A DNA stretch of 64,000 nt, from positions 1-64,000 of the forward strand of contig NZ_JAMBNZ010000009.1 in assembly GCF_023715365.1 (NCBI RefSeq), written 5' to 3'. This document shows positions 30,054-40,335 of the stretch, one piece after another (within the stretch, counting starts at the first letter, position 1; every line of letters starts with the position of its first letter). The position numbers were made by a program, and so were the translations under genes. Below the pieces are notes generated by a model. The model made no database searches. It was not told the origin of the DNA and was given only the letters and a program-made list of their open reading frames with translations. This DNA comes from Georgenia satyanarayanai (GTDB lineage: Bacteria; Actinomycetota; Actinomycetes; Actinomycetales; Actinomycetaceae).

Positions 30054-30295
30054 TGGCCGTCGTCGTCCTGCCCGACGGCCGGCGGTTCGCGGGCGTCGTC
30101 GGGGTGGTGGCGAGCAGTGACCCGGCGGCCCACGTGGCGGTCGTCGTCGACCGCCGCGTGGCCGCCTGCGCGGGCTTCGAGGTCGCCCTCCACGACTACT
30201 TCACCGACCCGGCGCGCCGGGAGCGGTTGCCCGTGGGGAGGCAGCCGGTGCCCGGCGCCACCGACCTTCCCCGGCGCGGTGCGGCAGGAGGCCGC
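30054..30295 (+). other. coding-like stretch without its own stop, possible gene remnant
   Basis: An ATG at 30054 opens a frame (MAVVVLPDGRRFAGVVG) with the G/C-rich third positions of real genes for about 60-75 codons, but it runs without a stop into the antisense of cysE. No ribosome site or family was recognised. It may be the start of a lost gene or an accidental frame. Nothing else is seen between the glycosylase and cysE. Confidence 0.25.
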
Positions 30296-30877
30296 TCAGA
30301 TGAACAGCGCGGGATCGGCGTAGGGGTCGATCTCCGGGGGGTTCTCGCGCACGCGGCCCGGTACCCCGACCGCGACGGCACCCACCGGAACGTCCTTGAC
30401 GACGACGGCGTTGGCGCCGATCTGGGCGTCGTCGCCCACGCTGATCGGGCCGAGCACCTTGGCGCCGGCGCCGATGACCACCCGGTTGCCGATCGTGGGG
30501 TGCCGCTTGCCACGCGTCATCGAGCGGCCGCCCAGCGTGGTGCCGTGGAAGAGGACGACGTCGTCGCCCACCCGGGAGGTCTCGCCGATGACGACGCCCA
30601 TGCCGTGGTCGATGAACAGGCGGCGGCCGAGGACTGCCGCCGGGTGGATCTCGACGCCGGTGAGGGCGCGCACGAGCTGGGACAGCAGTCGCGCCGGCAG
30701 CCTGCCGAGGGGACCGGCGTGCCACATCCGGTGGCAGACCCGGTGGGCCCACAGGGCGTGGACCCCCGGGTAGCCGAGCGCCACCTCTGCGAGGCTGCGC
30801 GCCGCGGGATCACCGCGGCGCGCAGCCTCGAGGTCCTCCCGGAGGAGGACCCAGAAGCGGATGTGGGAGTTGTGCAC
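30296..30877 (-). CDS. cysE: serine O-acetyltransferase
   Basis: A 193-residue acetyl-CoA transferase making O-acetylserine, the substrate of CysK. It is the short EpsC-like form: helical N-terminus, then the left-handed hexapeptide helix ([46 protein letters not shown]) with catalytic histidines in [12 protein letters not shown] and RGKRHPTIG. It ends in an isoleucine (ALFI), as needed to dock into CysK. The GTG start lies one base after the cysK stop, so translation is coupled. Confidence 0.93.
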   Translation of the reverse strand: MHNSHIRFWVLLREDLEAARRGDPAARSLAEVALGYPGVHALWAHRVCHRMWHAGPLGRLPARLLSQLVRALTGVEIHPAAVLGRRLFIDHGMGVVIGETSRVGDDVVLFHGTTLGGRSMTRGKRHPTIGNRVVIGAGAKVLGPISVGDDAQIGANAVVVKDVPVGAVAVGVPGRVRENPPEIDPYADPALFI

Positions 30878-30878
30878 G

Positions 30879-31814
30879 TCAGTCGGCGAACTCGCTGTAG
30901 AGCGGCGTCGAGAGGTAGCGCTCGCCGAAGCTCGGGATGACGACGACGATCGTCTTGCCCTCGGCCTCCGGGCGGGCGGCGACCTCGAGCGCGGCGGTCA
31001 CGGCGGCGCCGGAGGAGATGCCGACGAAGATGCCCTCCTCTGCGGTGAGCCGGCGGGCCATCTCCACCGACTGCTCGGCGTTGACGTCGATCACCTCGTC
31101 GTACACGGAGGTGTCGAGGATCTCGGGGACGAAGTTCGCGCCGAGGCCCTGGATCTTGTGCGGGCCGGGCTTGCCACCGTTGAGGATCGGCGACTCGGCC
31201 GGCTCGACGGCGATGATCTTGACGTCGGGCTTGCGCTCCTTGAGCACCTGGCCCACACCCGTGATGGTGCCACCGGTGCCGATGCCGGCGACGAAGTAGT
31301 CGACCTCGCCGTCCGTGTCGTTCCACACCTCCTCGGCGGTGGTCTGGCGGTGGATGGCGGGGTTTGCCTCGTTGGCGAACTGCCGGGCGAGGACGGCGCC
31401 CTTGCGCTCCGCGGCGATCTCCTCGGCCTTTGCGACGGCCCCCTTCATGCCCTCGGAGCCCGGGGTGAGGACGAGCTCGGCACCAAAGGCGCGCAGCAGC
31501 GCACGGCGCTCGCGGCTCATCGTCTCGGGCATCGCGAGGACGACGTTGTAGCCGCGGGCGGCGCCGACCATCGCCAGGGCGATGCCGGTGTTGCCCGAGG
31601 TCGCCTCGACGATGGTGCCGCCGGGGGGCAGGGCGCCGGACTGCTCGGCCGCGTTGACGATCGAGACGCCGATGCGGTCCTTGACGGAGTTGGCGGGGTT
31701 GTAGAACTCGAGCTTGGCCAGGACGGTCGCGTTCACGCCCTCGGTGACGCGGTTGAGGCGCACGAGCGGAGTGCGGCCGACGAGGGCGGTGACGTCGTCG
31801 TAGATACGTGCCAT
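30879..31814 (-). CDS. cysK: cysteine synthase A
   Basis: A 311-residue PLP enzyme turning O-acetylserine and sulfide into cysteine. The PLP lysine is K45 in [11 protein letters not shown]; the substrate loop [12 protein letters not shown], the PLP-phosphate loop [10 protein letters not shown] and [12 protein letters not shown] are clear. AAGGAAG precedes the ATG at 31814. The frame stays open 55 codons further upstream, but that part is Pro-rich and unlike CysK. It is the first gene of a cysK-cysE operon. Confidence 0.95.
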   Translation of the reverse strand: MARIYDDVTALVGRTPLVRLNRVTEGVNATVLAKLEFYNPANSVKDRIGVSIVNAAEQSGALPPGGTIVEATSGNTGIALAMVGAARGYNVVLAMPETMSRERRALLRAFGAELVLTPGSEGMKGAVAKAEEIAAERKGAVLARQFANEANPAIHRQTTAEEVWNDTDGEVDYFVAGIGTGGTITGVGQVLKERKPDVKIIAVEPAESPILNGGKPGPHKIQGLGANFVPEILDTSVYDEVIDVNAEQSVEMARRLTAEEGIFVGISSGAAVTAALEVAARPEAEGKTIVVVIPSFGERYLSTPLYSEFAD

Positions 31815-32054
31815 GGGACTTCCTTCACTTCGGGAGGTTCGGGGCAAGGGCGCCACCGACTCTGGTGGCTGGGGAGCGCCGGGCATGCGGCAGGCCGCAC
31901 GGTTGGAGCCGGGCGCTCTACGGACAGCGCCGGCGGCGGGAGGAGGCGGGGGCGGCAAGCACGAGCACGGCTGCGGCATCTCCTCTCACTGCTGCCGGGC
32001 CGGTCGACGTGCCGGCCTGCGTTCCTTGAACCCTAAACCAGGCCCTCGGACCGA
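31815..32054 (-). promoter_or_regulatory. cysK upstream region with a possible Cys-containing leader ORF
   Basis: This 240-bp gap holds no full gene. Reading toward cysK, an ATG at 31979 starts MPQPCSC with two Cys codons, but in frame with cysK and without a stop. In another frame a GTG-started ORF ends RRRRCP just before a TAG. Cys-rich leaders control sulfur genes in some actinobacteria, so either could matter. No clear terminator hairpin was found. Confidence 0.3.
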
Positions 32055-33065
32055 TCAATCGGTGGTCGTATCGCGGGCGGGCGTCTGCAGGCGGGCGCGG
32101 GTGGCGTAGGTGTTGAGGAGCGCGGCACCCGACGCGGCGTCGTCGACCGTGACGACGAGCCGCCGCCCGCCGGAACGCTCGACGGCGACCGCCTCACCGG
32201 AGCGGATGACGACGCCGACCGTCCCCGACACGTTCGTGCGCAGTCCCCAGCCGCCGAAGTCGGGGAAGGGCCGCACCGTGGTGACGTCGGCGCGCTCCAC
32301 CTCACCGGCGGGGACGTGGATCCGGGGCCAGCCGAAGGTGCCGCGGGTGGTGAGCCCGCGCGCGTCGACCTGGACCTGCCACGTCGTCATGGTGAGGACG
32401 AGGGCGAGCAGCGGGACCGCGACGACGAGGGGGACCAGCGTGTCCCCGAGGAGCCACGGGGCCACGCCGCCCACCGCGCCGACGGCGACGACAACCCAGG
32501 TGACCGTGGTGCCCAGGCCCGCGACGCCGCGAACCCACACGGCGCGCTGCCCCTCGGGCAGGACCGCGGTGGGGGCGCCCTCGGCGAGGGAACCGGTCGC
32601 GGGCAGGGCCGGGTCGGCGCCGGCCGACGCGCCCGCCACCGCCCCGAGGAGCAGGGCAGCGAGGATGCTGGCGACGAGCCAGCCGTCGGGGGAGGCCGCA
32701 GCGGTGGCCGAGGCGACGTCGACCTGAGCGGCGACGCTCGCCAGCGTCATGCCGGCGAACAGCACCGAGAGCCCGACGGCCAGGCCGAGAGTGAGGCGGC
32801 GCGTGATCGCCTGGCGGCCCGTGAGGACGGAGAGGGCGGCCATGACGAGCAGCGACAGGCCGCTGATGACGGCCATCGGCACGAGGAGCTCGGTGATCGA
32901 GCCGGTGCGGTCGACGGCGCCCGTGGGTCCCCAGTGGACCGCGACGGGGTCGGGCAGCCGGGGGAGCAGGCGGACGACGGCGAGCCAGGCGGCCGCCGTG
33001 ACGAGCACCGGCACGAGGACGCCGAGCGCCCAGGCGCGGCGGCGGTGAGGCAGGGGGCGGGTCAT
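32055..33065 (-). CDS. DUF1648 domain membrane protein
   Basis: A 336-residue integral membrane protein with about six hydrophobic spans. The DUF1648 signature is at residues 28-60 ([22 protein letters not shown]). A soluble C-terminal part ends the protein. It overlaps the upstream gntR-family gene by 4 bp and is presumably controlled by it. Homologues are often next to YtrA-type regulators; their role is unknown, perhaps envelope stress. Confidence 0.8.
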   Translation of the reverse strand: MTRPLPHRRRAWALGVLVPVLVTAAAWLAVVRLLPRLPDPVAVHWGPTGAVDRTGSITELLVPMAVISGLSLLVMAALSVLTGRQAITRRLTLGLAVGLSVLFAGMTLASVAAQVDVASATAAASPDGWLVASILAALLLGAVAGASAGADPALPATGSLAEGAPTAVLPEGQRAVWVRGVAGLGTTVTWVVVAVGAVGGVAPWLLGDTLVPLVVAVPLLALVLTMTTWQVQVDARGLTTRGTFGWPRIHVPAGEVERADVTTVRPFPDFGGWGLRTNVSGTVGVVIRSGEAVAVERSGGRRLVVTVDDAASGAALLNTYATRARLQTPARDTTTD

Positions 33066-33421
33066 GAGGTCTCCTCCGTGGAGCTGAGCAGGGCGGCGAC
33101 GGCGGACATCGGCAGGCCGAGGCGGCCTGCCTCGCGGCGGGCGGTGGCCACGGCCGCGAGCAACGGGGCGTAGTGCTCGACGGCGTGGGCGGTGACGACA
33201 GCGCCGCGCCCGCGGCGCAGCTCGACGAGACCCTCGTCGCGGAGCAGCTGGTAGGCGTGCAGCACCGTGTGCTGGTTGACGTCGAGCGACTCCGCCAGGT
33301 CCCGCGCCGAGGGCAGCCGCTCGCCGCTGGCGACCTCACCGCGCAGGACGGCGGTGCGCACCTGACCGGCGAGCTGCTCGAACAGCGGCAGCGCCGAGGA
33401 CGGGTCGATGCGAATGAGCAT
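33062..33421 (-). CDS. GntR family regulator, YtrA type
   Basis: A 119-residue DNA-binding protein. The winged helix is at residues 10-75 ([42 protein letters not shown]). A short C-terminal helical tail, too small to be a ligand domain, marks the YtrA group. The start follows TAGAGT by six bases, so it is probably leaderless. A dyad overlapping this promoter suggests autoregulation together with the downstream membrane protein. Confidence 0.88.
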   Translation of the reverse strand: MLIRIDPSSALPLFEQLAGQVRTAVLRGEVASGERLPSARDLAESLDVNQHTVLHAYQLLRDEGLVELRRGRGAVVTAHAVEHYAPLLAAVATARREAGRLGLPMSAVAALLSSTEETS

Positions 33422-33433
33422 GCGTCAACTCTA

Positions 33434-33458
33434 CTTGCTCTATCTCAACTATAACAAG
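33434..33458 (-). promoter_or_regulatory. gntR promoter with overlapping dyad operator
   Basis: On the minus strand a TTGTTA box and a TAGAGT box are 18 bases apart, ending six bases before the gntR ATG. The imperfect dyad CTTG-N17-CAAG (33434-33458) covers the -35 and spacer, with eight of twelve positions paired. It is a good candidate operator for the GntR protein. The AT-rich content stands out. Confidence 0.55.
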
Positions 33459-33474
33459 CCCAACTCTCTCGCGA

Positions 33475-34107
33475 CTATGCGGGGAGCTCGACCACGCGCG
33501 TCCCCGCAGTCTTGACCTCGGCGACGCCGCCGGTGAGGCCCGCGACCGCGGAGGTGAGGGCGCCGTCGTCGTTCGTCGCCAGGACGAGGGTCACCTGCTC
33601 GGCGTAGGCGACGTCGTCGACGGCGAAGCCCAACGCGCGCAGCTCGGACTCCACGCGGCCGGCGTCGGCGTGGGCGAGCGAGACCGCGTGGAGGCGCGTC
33701 TCGCGCTGCACCACCACCGGTGCCACCTCCAGTGCCGAGCGGACGGCGTCGGAGTACGCCCGTACCAGTCCGCCGGTGCCGAGCTTCACCCCGCCGAAGT
33801 AACGGACGACGACGGCGGCGAGGTCGACCAGCCCGCTCCCGCGCAGCACCTCGAGCATCGGCATGCCGGCGGTGCCGGCCGGCTCGCCGTCGTCGGAGGA
33901 CCGCTCGACGAGGTTCGCCCCAGGGGCGCGGACGACGAAGGCGGAGCAGTGGTGCCGGGCGTCGGGGAAGGCGTGCCGTGCGTCGTGGACCAGCGCGCGC
34001 GCCGCGGCCTCGTCGTCGGCGCGGCGCAGCCACGTGAGGAAGCGCGAGCGGCGGATCTCCAGCTCGGTCGCGGTGGTCACGCCGCCGGCAAGGGTGCGAA
34101 CATCCAT
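33475..34107 (-). CDS. yigZ: YigZ/IMPACT family protein
   Basis: A 210-residue protein. The N-terminal UPF0029 domain shows HHCSAFVV, SSDDGEPAGTAGMPMLEVL and VVVRYFGGVKLGTGGLVRAY; the C-terminal ferredoxin-like domain begins near residue 140. The family is linked to translation under stress, but the biochemical role is not settled. It is divergent from rpmF. Confidence 0.9.
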   Translation of the reverse strand: MDVRTLAGGVTTATELEIRRSRFLTWLRRADDEAAARALVHDARHAFPDARHHCSAFVVRAPGANLVERSSDDGEPAGTAGMPMLEVLRGSGLVDLAAVVVRYFGGVKLGTGGLVRAYSDAVRSALEVAPVVVQRETRLHAVSLAHADAGRVESELRALGFAVDDVAYAEQVTLVLATNDDGALTSAVAGLTGGVAEVKTAGTRVVELPA

Positions 34108-34243
34108 GGTGAGGCCATTGTGGACGCCCCGGAGGGGGCAATGTCACACCCGGCCGTAGCGTCCGGCATTGGACCCGGACGCCTGCGCCGTGGCACGCTA
34201 TACGACGGCAATCGTCTCGACCACGAAAGGAGCGGCAGGGCAG

Positions 34244-34411
34244 ATGGCAGTTCCGAAGCGCAAGATGTCCCGTAGCAACACCCGCTCTCGCCGGTCCCAG
34301 TGGAAGGCGGAGCCCACCACGCTCCAGACCGTCCGCGTCCAGGGCCGCGAGATCCAGGTGCCCCGGCGCCTGGCGAAGGCCTACCAGAAGGGCCTGGAGT
34401 TCGCAGACTGA
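34244..34411 (+). CDS. rpmF: 50S ribosomal protein L32
   Basis: A 55-residue large-subunit protein starting [20 protein letters not shown], the actinobacterial L32 signature. The zinc-ribbon cysteines found in many bacteria are absent. A longer in-frame start upstream has no support. GAAAGGAG and CAGGG lie upstream; the start is fixed by homology. Gene order with a hydrolase downstream is not informative. Confidence 0.95.
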   Translation: MAVPKRKMSRSNTRSRRSQWKAEPTTLQTVRVQGREIQVPRRLAKAYQKGLEFAD

Positions 34412-34436
34412 TCGCGTACTCACGCGTCGACGGCCG

Positions 34437-35372
34437 TCACCCCTCGGGGTGGCGGCCGTCTCGCGTTCCGGCCCCGTGCCGCTCGAGCCAGCCGAGGACG
34501 TCGCGCGGCACGTCGCTGCTCGAGATCGTCGCCACGTGGCCGCGTCCCGGATACGTGACGAGCGTGCTGCCGGCGATGCCGGCCGCGGTCTGCCGGACGG
34601 TGTCGAGGGAGAAGAACCGGTCCTCCTCCCCGGCGAGGAGCAGGACCGGCGCGGTGATCCGCCCGAGCGCGTCGTACCCGTCGAAGGAGCGCTCGGCGTC
34701 GGACTCGACGAGCAGGTCGCCCGGCGGCGTGGCCGACCCGGTGAAGAGCCTGCCCACCGCCCGCCCGAGGAGGCGGCGCAGTCGGGCGTGACGAGGGGCT
34801 GGCAGGACGTACTCGAGGAAGACGGCCCCGGCCTCCGCGTCGCGGCCCTCGGCACGCAGGCGTGCCCAGCGGGCGTCCACCTCCGTGCCCCACTCCTCGA
34901 CCTGCGCCGCCGCGCCGACGAGGACGACCGAACCCACGACGTCGGCGTGGTCGGCGGCGAGGTGCAGAGCGACGAGCCCGCCGTAGGACTGCCCGAGCAC
35001 GACGTCGGCTGTGCCGCCCATCTCCTCGCGGACGAAGCGGGCGTGGTCGGTGGCCATGTCGGCCACCGTGTGACCCGGGGGCATGTGCCTGGGCCGGGTG
35101 ACGGCCCAGACGGTGAACCCGGCATCGACGAAGGGTCGCAGCTCGCGCTCGCTGAGCCGGCCCATGAGGCCCTCGGGCAGGTCGCTCCCGGGGCCGCCGG
35201 GGATGCTGAGCAGGGAGCGCGGACCGTCGCCGAGGACGAGGAACTCCATCCCGCCGGCCGACGTGCCGGTGCGGCGGGGGAGCGGCGGACTGCTCGGGCG
35301 TGCCGCGGCGATGACGCCGCCGGCGACGGCGGCCAGGACGGCGCCCACCGCCAGCTGTCTGCGAGCGGTCAC
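34437..35372 (-). CDS. alpha/beta hydrolase, membrane-anchored or exported
   Basis: A 311-residue hydrolase. The N-terminal hydrophobic stretch (QLAVGAVLAAVAGGVIAAA) is a signal anchor. The fold shows the oxyanion IPGGPG motif, the nucleophile elbow GQSYGG, an acid in GEEDRF and a histidine in GRGHVA. The proline-iminopeptidase/haloperoxidase-like core does not reveal the substrate. The GTG at 35372 was chosen because AGGAGG lies seven bases before it; the eight codons upstream contain that site. Confidence 0.82.
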   Translation of the reverse strand: MTARRQLAVGAVLAAVAGGVIAAARPSSPPLPRRTGTSAGGMEFLVLGDGPRSLLSIPGGPGSDLPEGLMGRLSERELRPFVDAGFTVWAVTRPRHMPPGHTVADMATDHARFVREEMGGTADVVLGQSYGGLVALHLAADHADVVGSVVLVGAAAQVEEWGTEVDARWARLRAEGRDAEAGAVFLEYVLPAPRHARLRRLLGRAVGRLFTGSATPPGDLLVESDAERSFDGYDALGRITAPVLLLAGEEDRFFSLDTVRQTAAGIAGSTLVTYPGRGHVATISSSDVPRDVLGWLERHGAGTRDGRHPEG

Positions 35373-35409
35373 GGGCCACCTCCTGGAGGGGCGCACCTGC
35401 GCTGGTGCG

Positions 35410-35483
35410 TGGAGCGGGTGACCAGAATCGAACTGGCACCATCTGCTTGGAAGGCAGAGGCTCTACCATTGAGCTACACCCGC
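35410..35483 (-). tRNA. tRNA-Gly (anticodon TCC)
   Basis: On the minus strand a full cloverleaf begins GCGGGTGTAGCTCAATGG, with an anticodon arm around CTTCCAA, a T-arm GTTCGATTC and acceptor CACCCGC, followed by a discriminator T and an encoded CCA. 74 bases with CCA. Confidence 0.96.
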
Positions 35484-35569
35484 GGGCGCGCCGGTCTCCC
35501 GGCGTGCAGACCCGAGTGTAACGCGCCGGGCGGCTTCCCCTACAATCGCACTCGCGGCCACCGGCCGAC

Positions 35570-35643
35570 CGGGATGTAGCGCAGCTTGGTAGCGCATCCG
35601 CTTTGGGAGCGGAAGGTCGCAGGTTCGAATCCTGTCATCCCGA
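35570..35643 (+). tRNA. tRNA-Pro (anticodon TGG)
   Basis: The cloverleaf begins CGGGATGTAGCGCAGCTTGG, has anticodon loop TTTGGGA closed by TCCGC/GCGGA, a T-arm GGTTCGAATCC and acceptor CATCCCG. CCA is not encoded (CCC follows). It lies about 180 bp before tig. Confidence 0.97.
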
Positions 35644-35825
35644 CCCCCTGCCTGCGGCGGACGTCACGCCCCCGGGCTCCCGCGCCGTCGCGGGCCAGCG
35701 CAGCCGTGCTCTACGATGGAACGCGCCTGTGCGCACGTCCGTCTGCCTCGGTTCGCGAACGCACAGCACCCGCACTTCCCCCGCGCGGGGGCGTCCCATG
35801 GAACCGAAGAGTGGAGAGCATCGCA

Positions 35826-37283
35826 GTGAAGAGCGCCGTCGAGACCCTTGAGCCCACCCGGGCCAAGCTCACCGTCGAGGTGTCGTACGAGGAGCTCAAG
35901 CCGAGCATCGACCACGCCTACTCGCACATCGCCGAGCAGGTGAACGTGCCCGGGTTCCGCAAGGGCAAGGTCCCCGCCCGCATCATCGACCAGCGCGTCG
36001 GTCGTGCCGCCGTCATCGAGCACGCCGTCAACGACGCGCTGCCCGGCCTGTACCGCGACGCCGTCGCTGAGACCGGCATCAAGCCGCTCGGCCAGCCCGA
36101 GGTCGACGTCACCGAGGTCCCCAACCTCACCGGCGCGGTCGGTGGCCAGCTCACCTTCACCGCCGAGGTGGACGTGCGCCCCGAGATCACCCTGCCCGAC
36201 CTGTCCACCTACGAGATCACCGTCGACTCCGTCGAGGTGACCGACGAGGACGTCGAGCAGCGTCTCGAGTCCCTGCGGGAGCGCTTCGGCACGCTCGTGG
36301 GCGTGGATCGCACGGCGGCCGACGGCGACTTCGTCTCCATCGACCTCAAGGCCACCGTGGGCGAGGAGGAGGTCGACTCCGTCACCGGCACCTCCTACCA
36401 GGTCGGCGCCGGCACGATGCTCGAGGGCATGGACGAGGCCATCACCGGCCTGTCCGCCGGCGAGAGCACCACCTTCACCACCACCCTCGTGGGGGGCGAG
36501 CGCGCCGGTGAGGAGGCCGAGGTCACCGTCACCGTCAACAGCGTCAAGGAGCGTGAGCTCCCCGCCGCCGACGACGAGTTCGCCGAGCTCGCCTCCGAGT
36601 TCGACACGATCGACGAGCTGCGTGCCGACCTGCGAGAGCAGGTCGGCAAGGACAAGAACTCGAACCGCGCCGTGGCCGCCCGCGACCAGCTCCTCGAGCG
36701 CCTGCGCGGCGAGATCGAGTTCCCGCTGCCGAAGAACGCCGTCGACGCCGAGATCAAGGCGCACCTCGAGGCCGAGGGCAAGACCGAGGACGACCCGCAC
36801 GGCGAGGAGGTCCGCGAGGACACCGAGAAGGCCATGCGCGACCAGTTCATCCTCGACGAGCTGGCCCAGGCGCTGGAGGTGCAGGTCGGGCAGAACGAGC
36901 TCCTCGAGTTCCTCCTGTCCACCTCCCGTCAGTACGGCATGGACCCCAACGAGTTCATCCAGTCCGCCGGCCAGGCGGGCCAGATCCCGATCTTCGCCGG
37001 TGAGCTCGCGCGCAACAAGGCGCTGGCCGTGGCCCTGCGCAAGGTCAAGGTCGTCGACGGCGAGGGCAAGGACGTCGACCTCAGCGACTTCATCGGCTCC
37101 GACGACGACGACGCCGCGGCGGCCCTCGCCGAGGCCGCCGCCGTCGCGGACGCCGCCGAGCCGGCCGCCGAGAGCGCCGAGTCCGGGGAGAGCGCGGACA
37201 GCGCCGACTCCGGCGAGAGCGCAGACTCGGGCGACAGCGCCGACTCGGCCGACAGCGCCGAGTCCGCGCCCAGCGCCGACTGA
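35826..37283 (+). CDS. tig: trigger factor (ribosome-bound chaperone, PPIase)
   Basis: A 485-residue chaperone acting at the ribosome exit. The ribosome-binding N-domain has the signature [12 protein letters not shown]; an FKBP-type domain (about 150-240) and the helical C-domain follow. The last 55 residues are an acidic Ser/Ala/Asp/Glu tail of SADS-, SGES- and SDSA-like units, longer than in most trigger factors. The GTG at 35826 is preceded by GGAGAG. It lies upstream of clpP1P2 and clpX as in most bacteria. Confidence 0.95.
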   Translation: MKSAVETLEPTRAKLTVEVSYEELKPSIDHAYSHIAEQVNVPGFRKGKVPARIIDQRVGRAAVIEHAVNDALPGLYRDAVAETGIKPLGQPEVDVTEVPNLTGAVGGQLTFTAEVDVRPEITLPDLSTYEITVDSVEVTDEDVEQRLESLRERFGTLVGVDRTAADGDFVSIDLKATVGEEEVDSVTGTSYQVGAGTMLEGMDEAITGLSAGESTTFTTTLVGGERAGEEAEVTVTVNSVKERELPAADDEFAELASEFDTIDELRADLREQVGKDKNSNRAVAARDQLLERLRGEIEFPLPKNAVDAEIKAHLEAEGKTEDDPHGEEVREDTEKAMRDQFILDELAQALEVQVGQNELLEFLLSTSRQYGMDPNEFIQSAGQAGQIPIFAGELARNKALAVALRKVKVVDGEGKDVDLSDFIGSDDDDAAAALAEAAAVADAAEPAAESAESGESADSADSGESADSGDSADSADSAESAPSAD

Positions 37284-37292
37284 CTCGACCAT

Positions 37293-37327
37293 CCGCAGGG
37301 CGGTGCCGACACGGCGCCGCCCTGCGG
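37293..37327 (+). terminator. tig terminator
   Basis: A 15-bp stem with one wobble (37293-37307 with 37313-37327) closes a five-base loop ten bases after the tig stop. The clp promoter must lie between here and 37476. A CGCCGCACGGCG dyad at about 37419 is a possible regulator site. Confidence 0.82.
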
Positions 37328-37476
37328 CGTACCCGGGCCGGCCAGGTGCGCCAACAGCGAAAACACCCGTGAGGCGGCAGAGATGGGCCGCGGGCGGGGT
37401 TAGTGTCCTAAGAACATCGCCGCACGGCGGGTCCCCACGACCGCCGGTGCCCCGGACGACCAATGGGAGCGTGTAC

Positions 37477-38094
37477 GTGAGCCACCAGCCTCGAGGTGCC
37501 CACGAGGGCAACAGCCTCGGCCTCAGCGACTCGATCTACCAGCGTCTCCTCAAGGAGCGCATCATCTGGCTCGGCACGGAGGTGCGTGACGACAACGCCA
37601 ACGCCATCTGCGCGCAGATGCTCCTGCTCGCGGCGGAGGACCCCGAGCGCGACATCTTCCTCTACATCAACTCCCCTGGTGGTTCGGTGACGGCCGGCAT
37701 GGCCATCTACGACACCATGCAGTACGTCCAGCCGGACGTCGCGACCGTCGGCATGGGCATGGCCGCCTCGATGGGGCAGTTCCTCCTCTCCTCCGGTGCC
37801 AAGGGCAAGCGCTACGCCACCCCCCACGCCCGCGTCATGATGCACCAGCCCTCCGGCGGCATCGGCGGCACCGCCACCGACATCCGGATCAACGCCGAGC
37901 TCATCCTCCACATGAAGCGTGTGCTGGCCGAGATCACCGCCGAGCAGACCGGCAAGACGGTCGAGCAGATCAACCGGGACGCCGACCGTGACCGCTGGTT
38001 CACCGCGCCCGAGGCGATGGAGTACGGCTTCGTCGACCACGTCGTCGAGTCCGCTGCCTCCGTCTCCGGTGGCGGCGGGACGACCGGCAAGTAG
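37477..38094 (+). CDS. clpP1: ATP-dependent Clp protease proteolytic subunit 1
   Basis: A 205-residue serine peptidase subunit. The oxyanion [14 protein letters not shown], nucleophile S98 in GMAASMGQF, histidine in [11 protein letters not shown] and the aspartate helix are intact. The GTG at 37477 lies eight bases after GGGAG; an in-frame GTG at 37471 is too close to that site. It pairs with ClpP2 to form a mixed double ring, as in other actinobacteria, fed by ClpX or ClpC. Confidence 0.95.
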   Translation: MSHQPRGAHEGNSLGLSDSIYQRLLKERIIWLGTEVRDDNANAICAQMLLLAAEDPERDIFLYINSPGGSVTAGMAIYDTMQYVQPDVATVGMGMAASMGQFLLSSGAKGKRYATPHARVMMHQPSGGIGGTATDIRINAELILHMKRVLAEITAEQTGKTVEQINRDADRDRWFTAPEAMEYGFVDHVVESAASVSGGGGTTGK

Positions 38095-38123
38095 CGGACC
38101 ACGACGACCACCCAGGAGCATCA

Positions 38124-38828
38124 GTGAGCATCGAATCCCAGTTCATGGCCCGCGCCGGACGCCTTGACGGCTCCGCCCTCGCCGGAGGTCTCGCACCTGC
38201 CGCGCCGTCCGCGCGGTACGTGCTGCCCCAGTACGAGGAGCGCACCGCCTACGGGTACAAGCGCCAGGACCCCTACACCAAGCTCTTCGAGGACCGCATC
38301 ATCTTCCTCGGCGTGCAGATCGACGACGCGTCGGCCGACGACGTCATGGCCCAGCTCCTCGTCCTGGAGAGCTCGGACCCCGACGGCCTCATCACGCTGT
38401 ACATCAACTCGCCCGGTGGCTCCTTCACGGCGCTCACCGCGATCTACGACACGATGCAGTTCATCAAGCCGCAGATCCAGACCGTCTGCCTCGGCCAGGC
38501 GGCCTCCGCCGCGGCCGTGCTGCTCGCGGCCGGCTCGCCCGGCAAGCGGCTGGCGCTGCCGAACTCGCGCGTCATGATCCACCAGCCGGCGGTCCAGGGC
38601 GGCGGCTACGGCCAGGCCTCGGACATCGAGATCCAGGCCCGGGAGATCCTGCGGATGCGCGAGTGGCTCGAGGAGACCATCGCCTTCCACTCCGGCAAGC
38701 CGGTCGACCAGGTACGCGAGGACGTCGAGCGTGACAAGATCCTCACGGCCGCCGAGGCCCTCGAGTACGGCCTGGTCGACCAGGTCCTCGAGTCCCGCAA
38801 GGCGCAGGTTCCCGCGATCACCGCGTGA
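38124..38828 (+). CDS. clpP2: ATP-dependent Clp protease proteolytic subunit 2
   Basis: A 234-residue second ClpP. The nucleophile S128 in LGQAASAAAV, histidine in SRVMIHQPAVQGG and an N-terminal extension of about 30 residues are seen. GTG start with CAGGAG upstream. It lies 29 bp after clpP1 and is cotranscribed; the ClpP1-ClpP2 pair works as one enzyme. Confidence 0.95.
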   Translation: MSIESQFMARAGRLDGSALAGGLAPAAPSARYVLPQYEERTAYGYKRQDPYTKLFEDRIIFLGVQIDDASADDVMAQLLVLESSDPDGLITLYINSPGGSFTALTAIYDTMQFIKPQIQTVCLGQAASAAAVLLAAGSPGKRLALPNSRVMIHQPAVQGGGYGQASDIEIQAREILRMREWLEETIAFHSGKPVDQVREDVERDKILTAAEALEYGLVDQVLESRKAQVPAITA

Positions 38829-38835
38829 GCCACCC

Positions 38836-38865
38836 CCGCCGGCCGGGCACCTGCCCGGCCGGCGG
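38836..38865 (+). terminator. terminator between clpP2 and clpX
   Basis: A 13-bp G/C stem (38836-38848 with 38853-38865) with a four-base loop. It suggests clpX is transcribed partly or wholly from its own promoter. Confidence 0.78.
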
Positions 38866-38981
38866 ACCCGTGTCCGGGGGACGTCCGCGTATCGCCCGAC
38901 ACACCACGGCCCGGTGACAAGACACGTGGGCCCGTCATGGTGTCCAATGGACAGTGACCCCACCGGTGAAGAGGAGTGAGC

Positions 38982-40253
<1,272 letters not shown>

Positions 40254-40335
40254 CACACCTGCGATGAGGTGCGGGCCCGCGTTTCGTGGACCACAGTAGA
40301 CAGCACTGCACGCGAGACGAGTGAGGTGCTGTCAC

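Noticed and set aside
30879-31979. CysK with a 55-residue N-terminal extension from ATG 31979
   Set aside because: The extension is Pro/Ala-rich with no similarity to cysteine synthases, while ATG 31814 has AAGGAAG and begins the conserved protein.
34244-34411. COX24/AURKAIP1-like small protein instead of L32
   Set aside because: The [20 protein letters not shown] start is the actinobacterial L32 signature.
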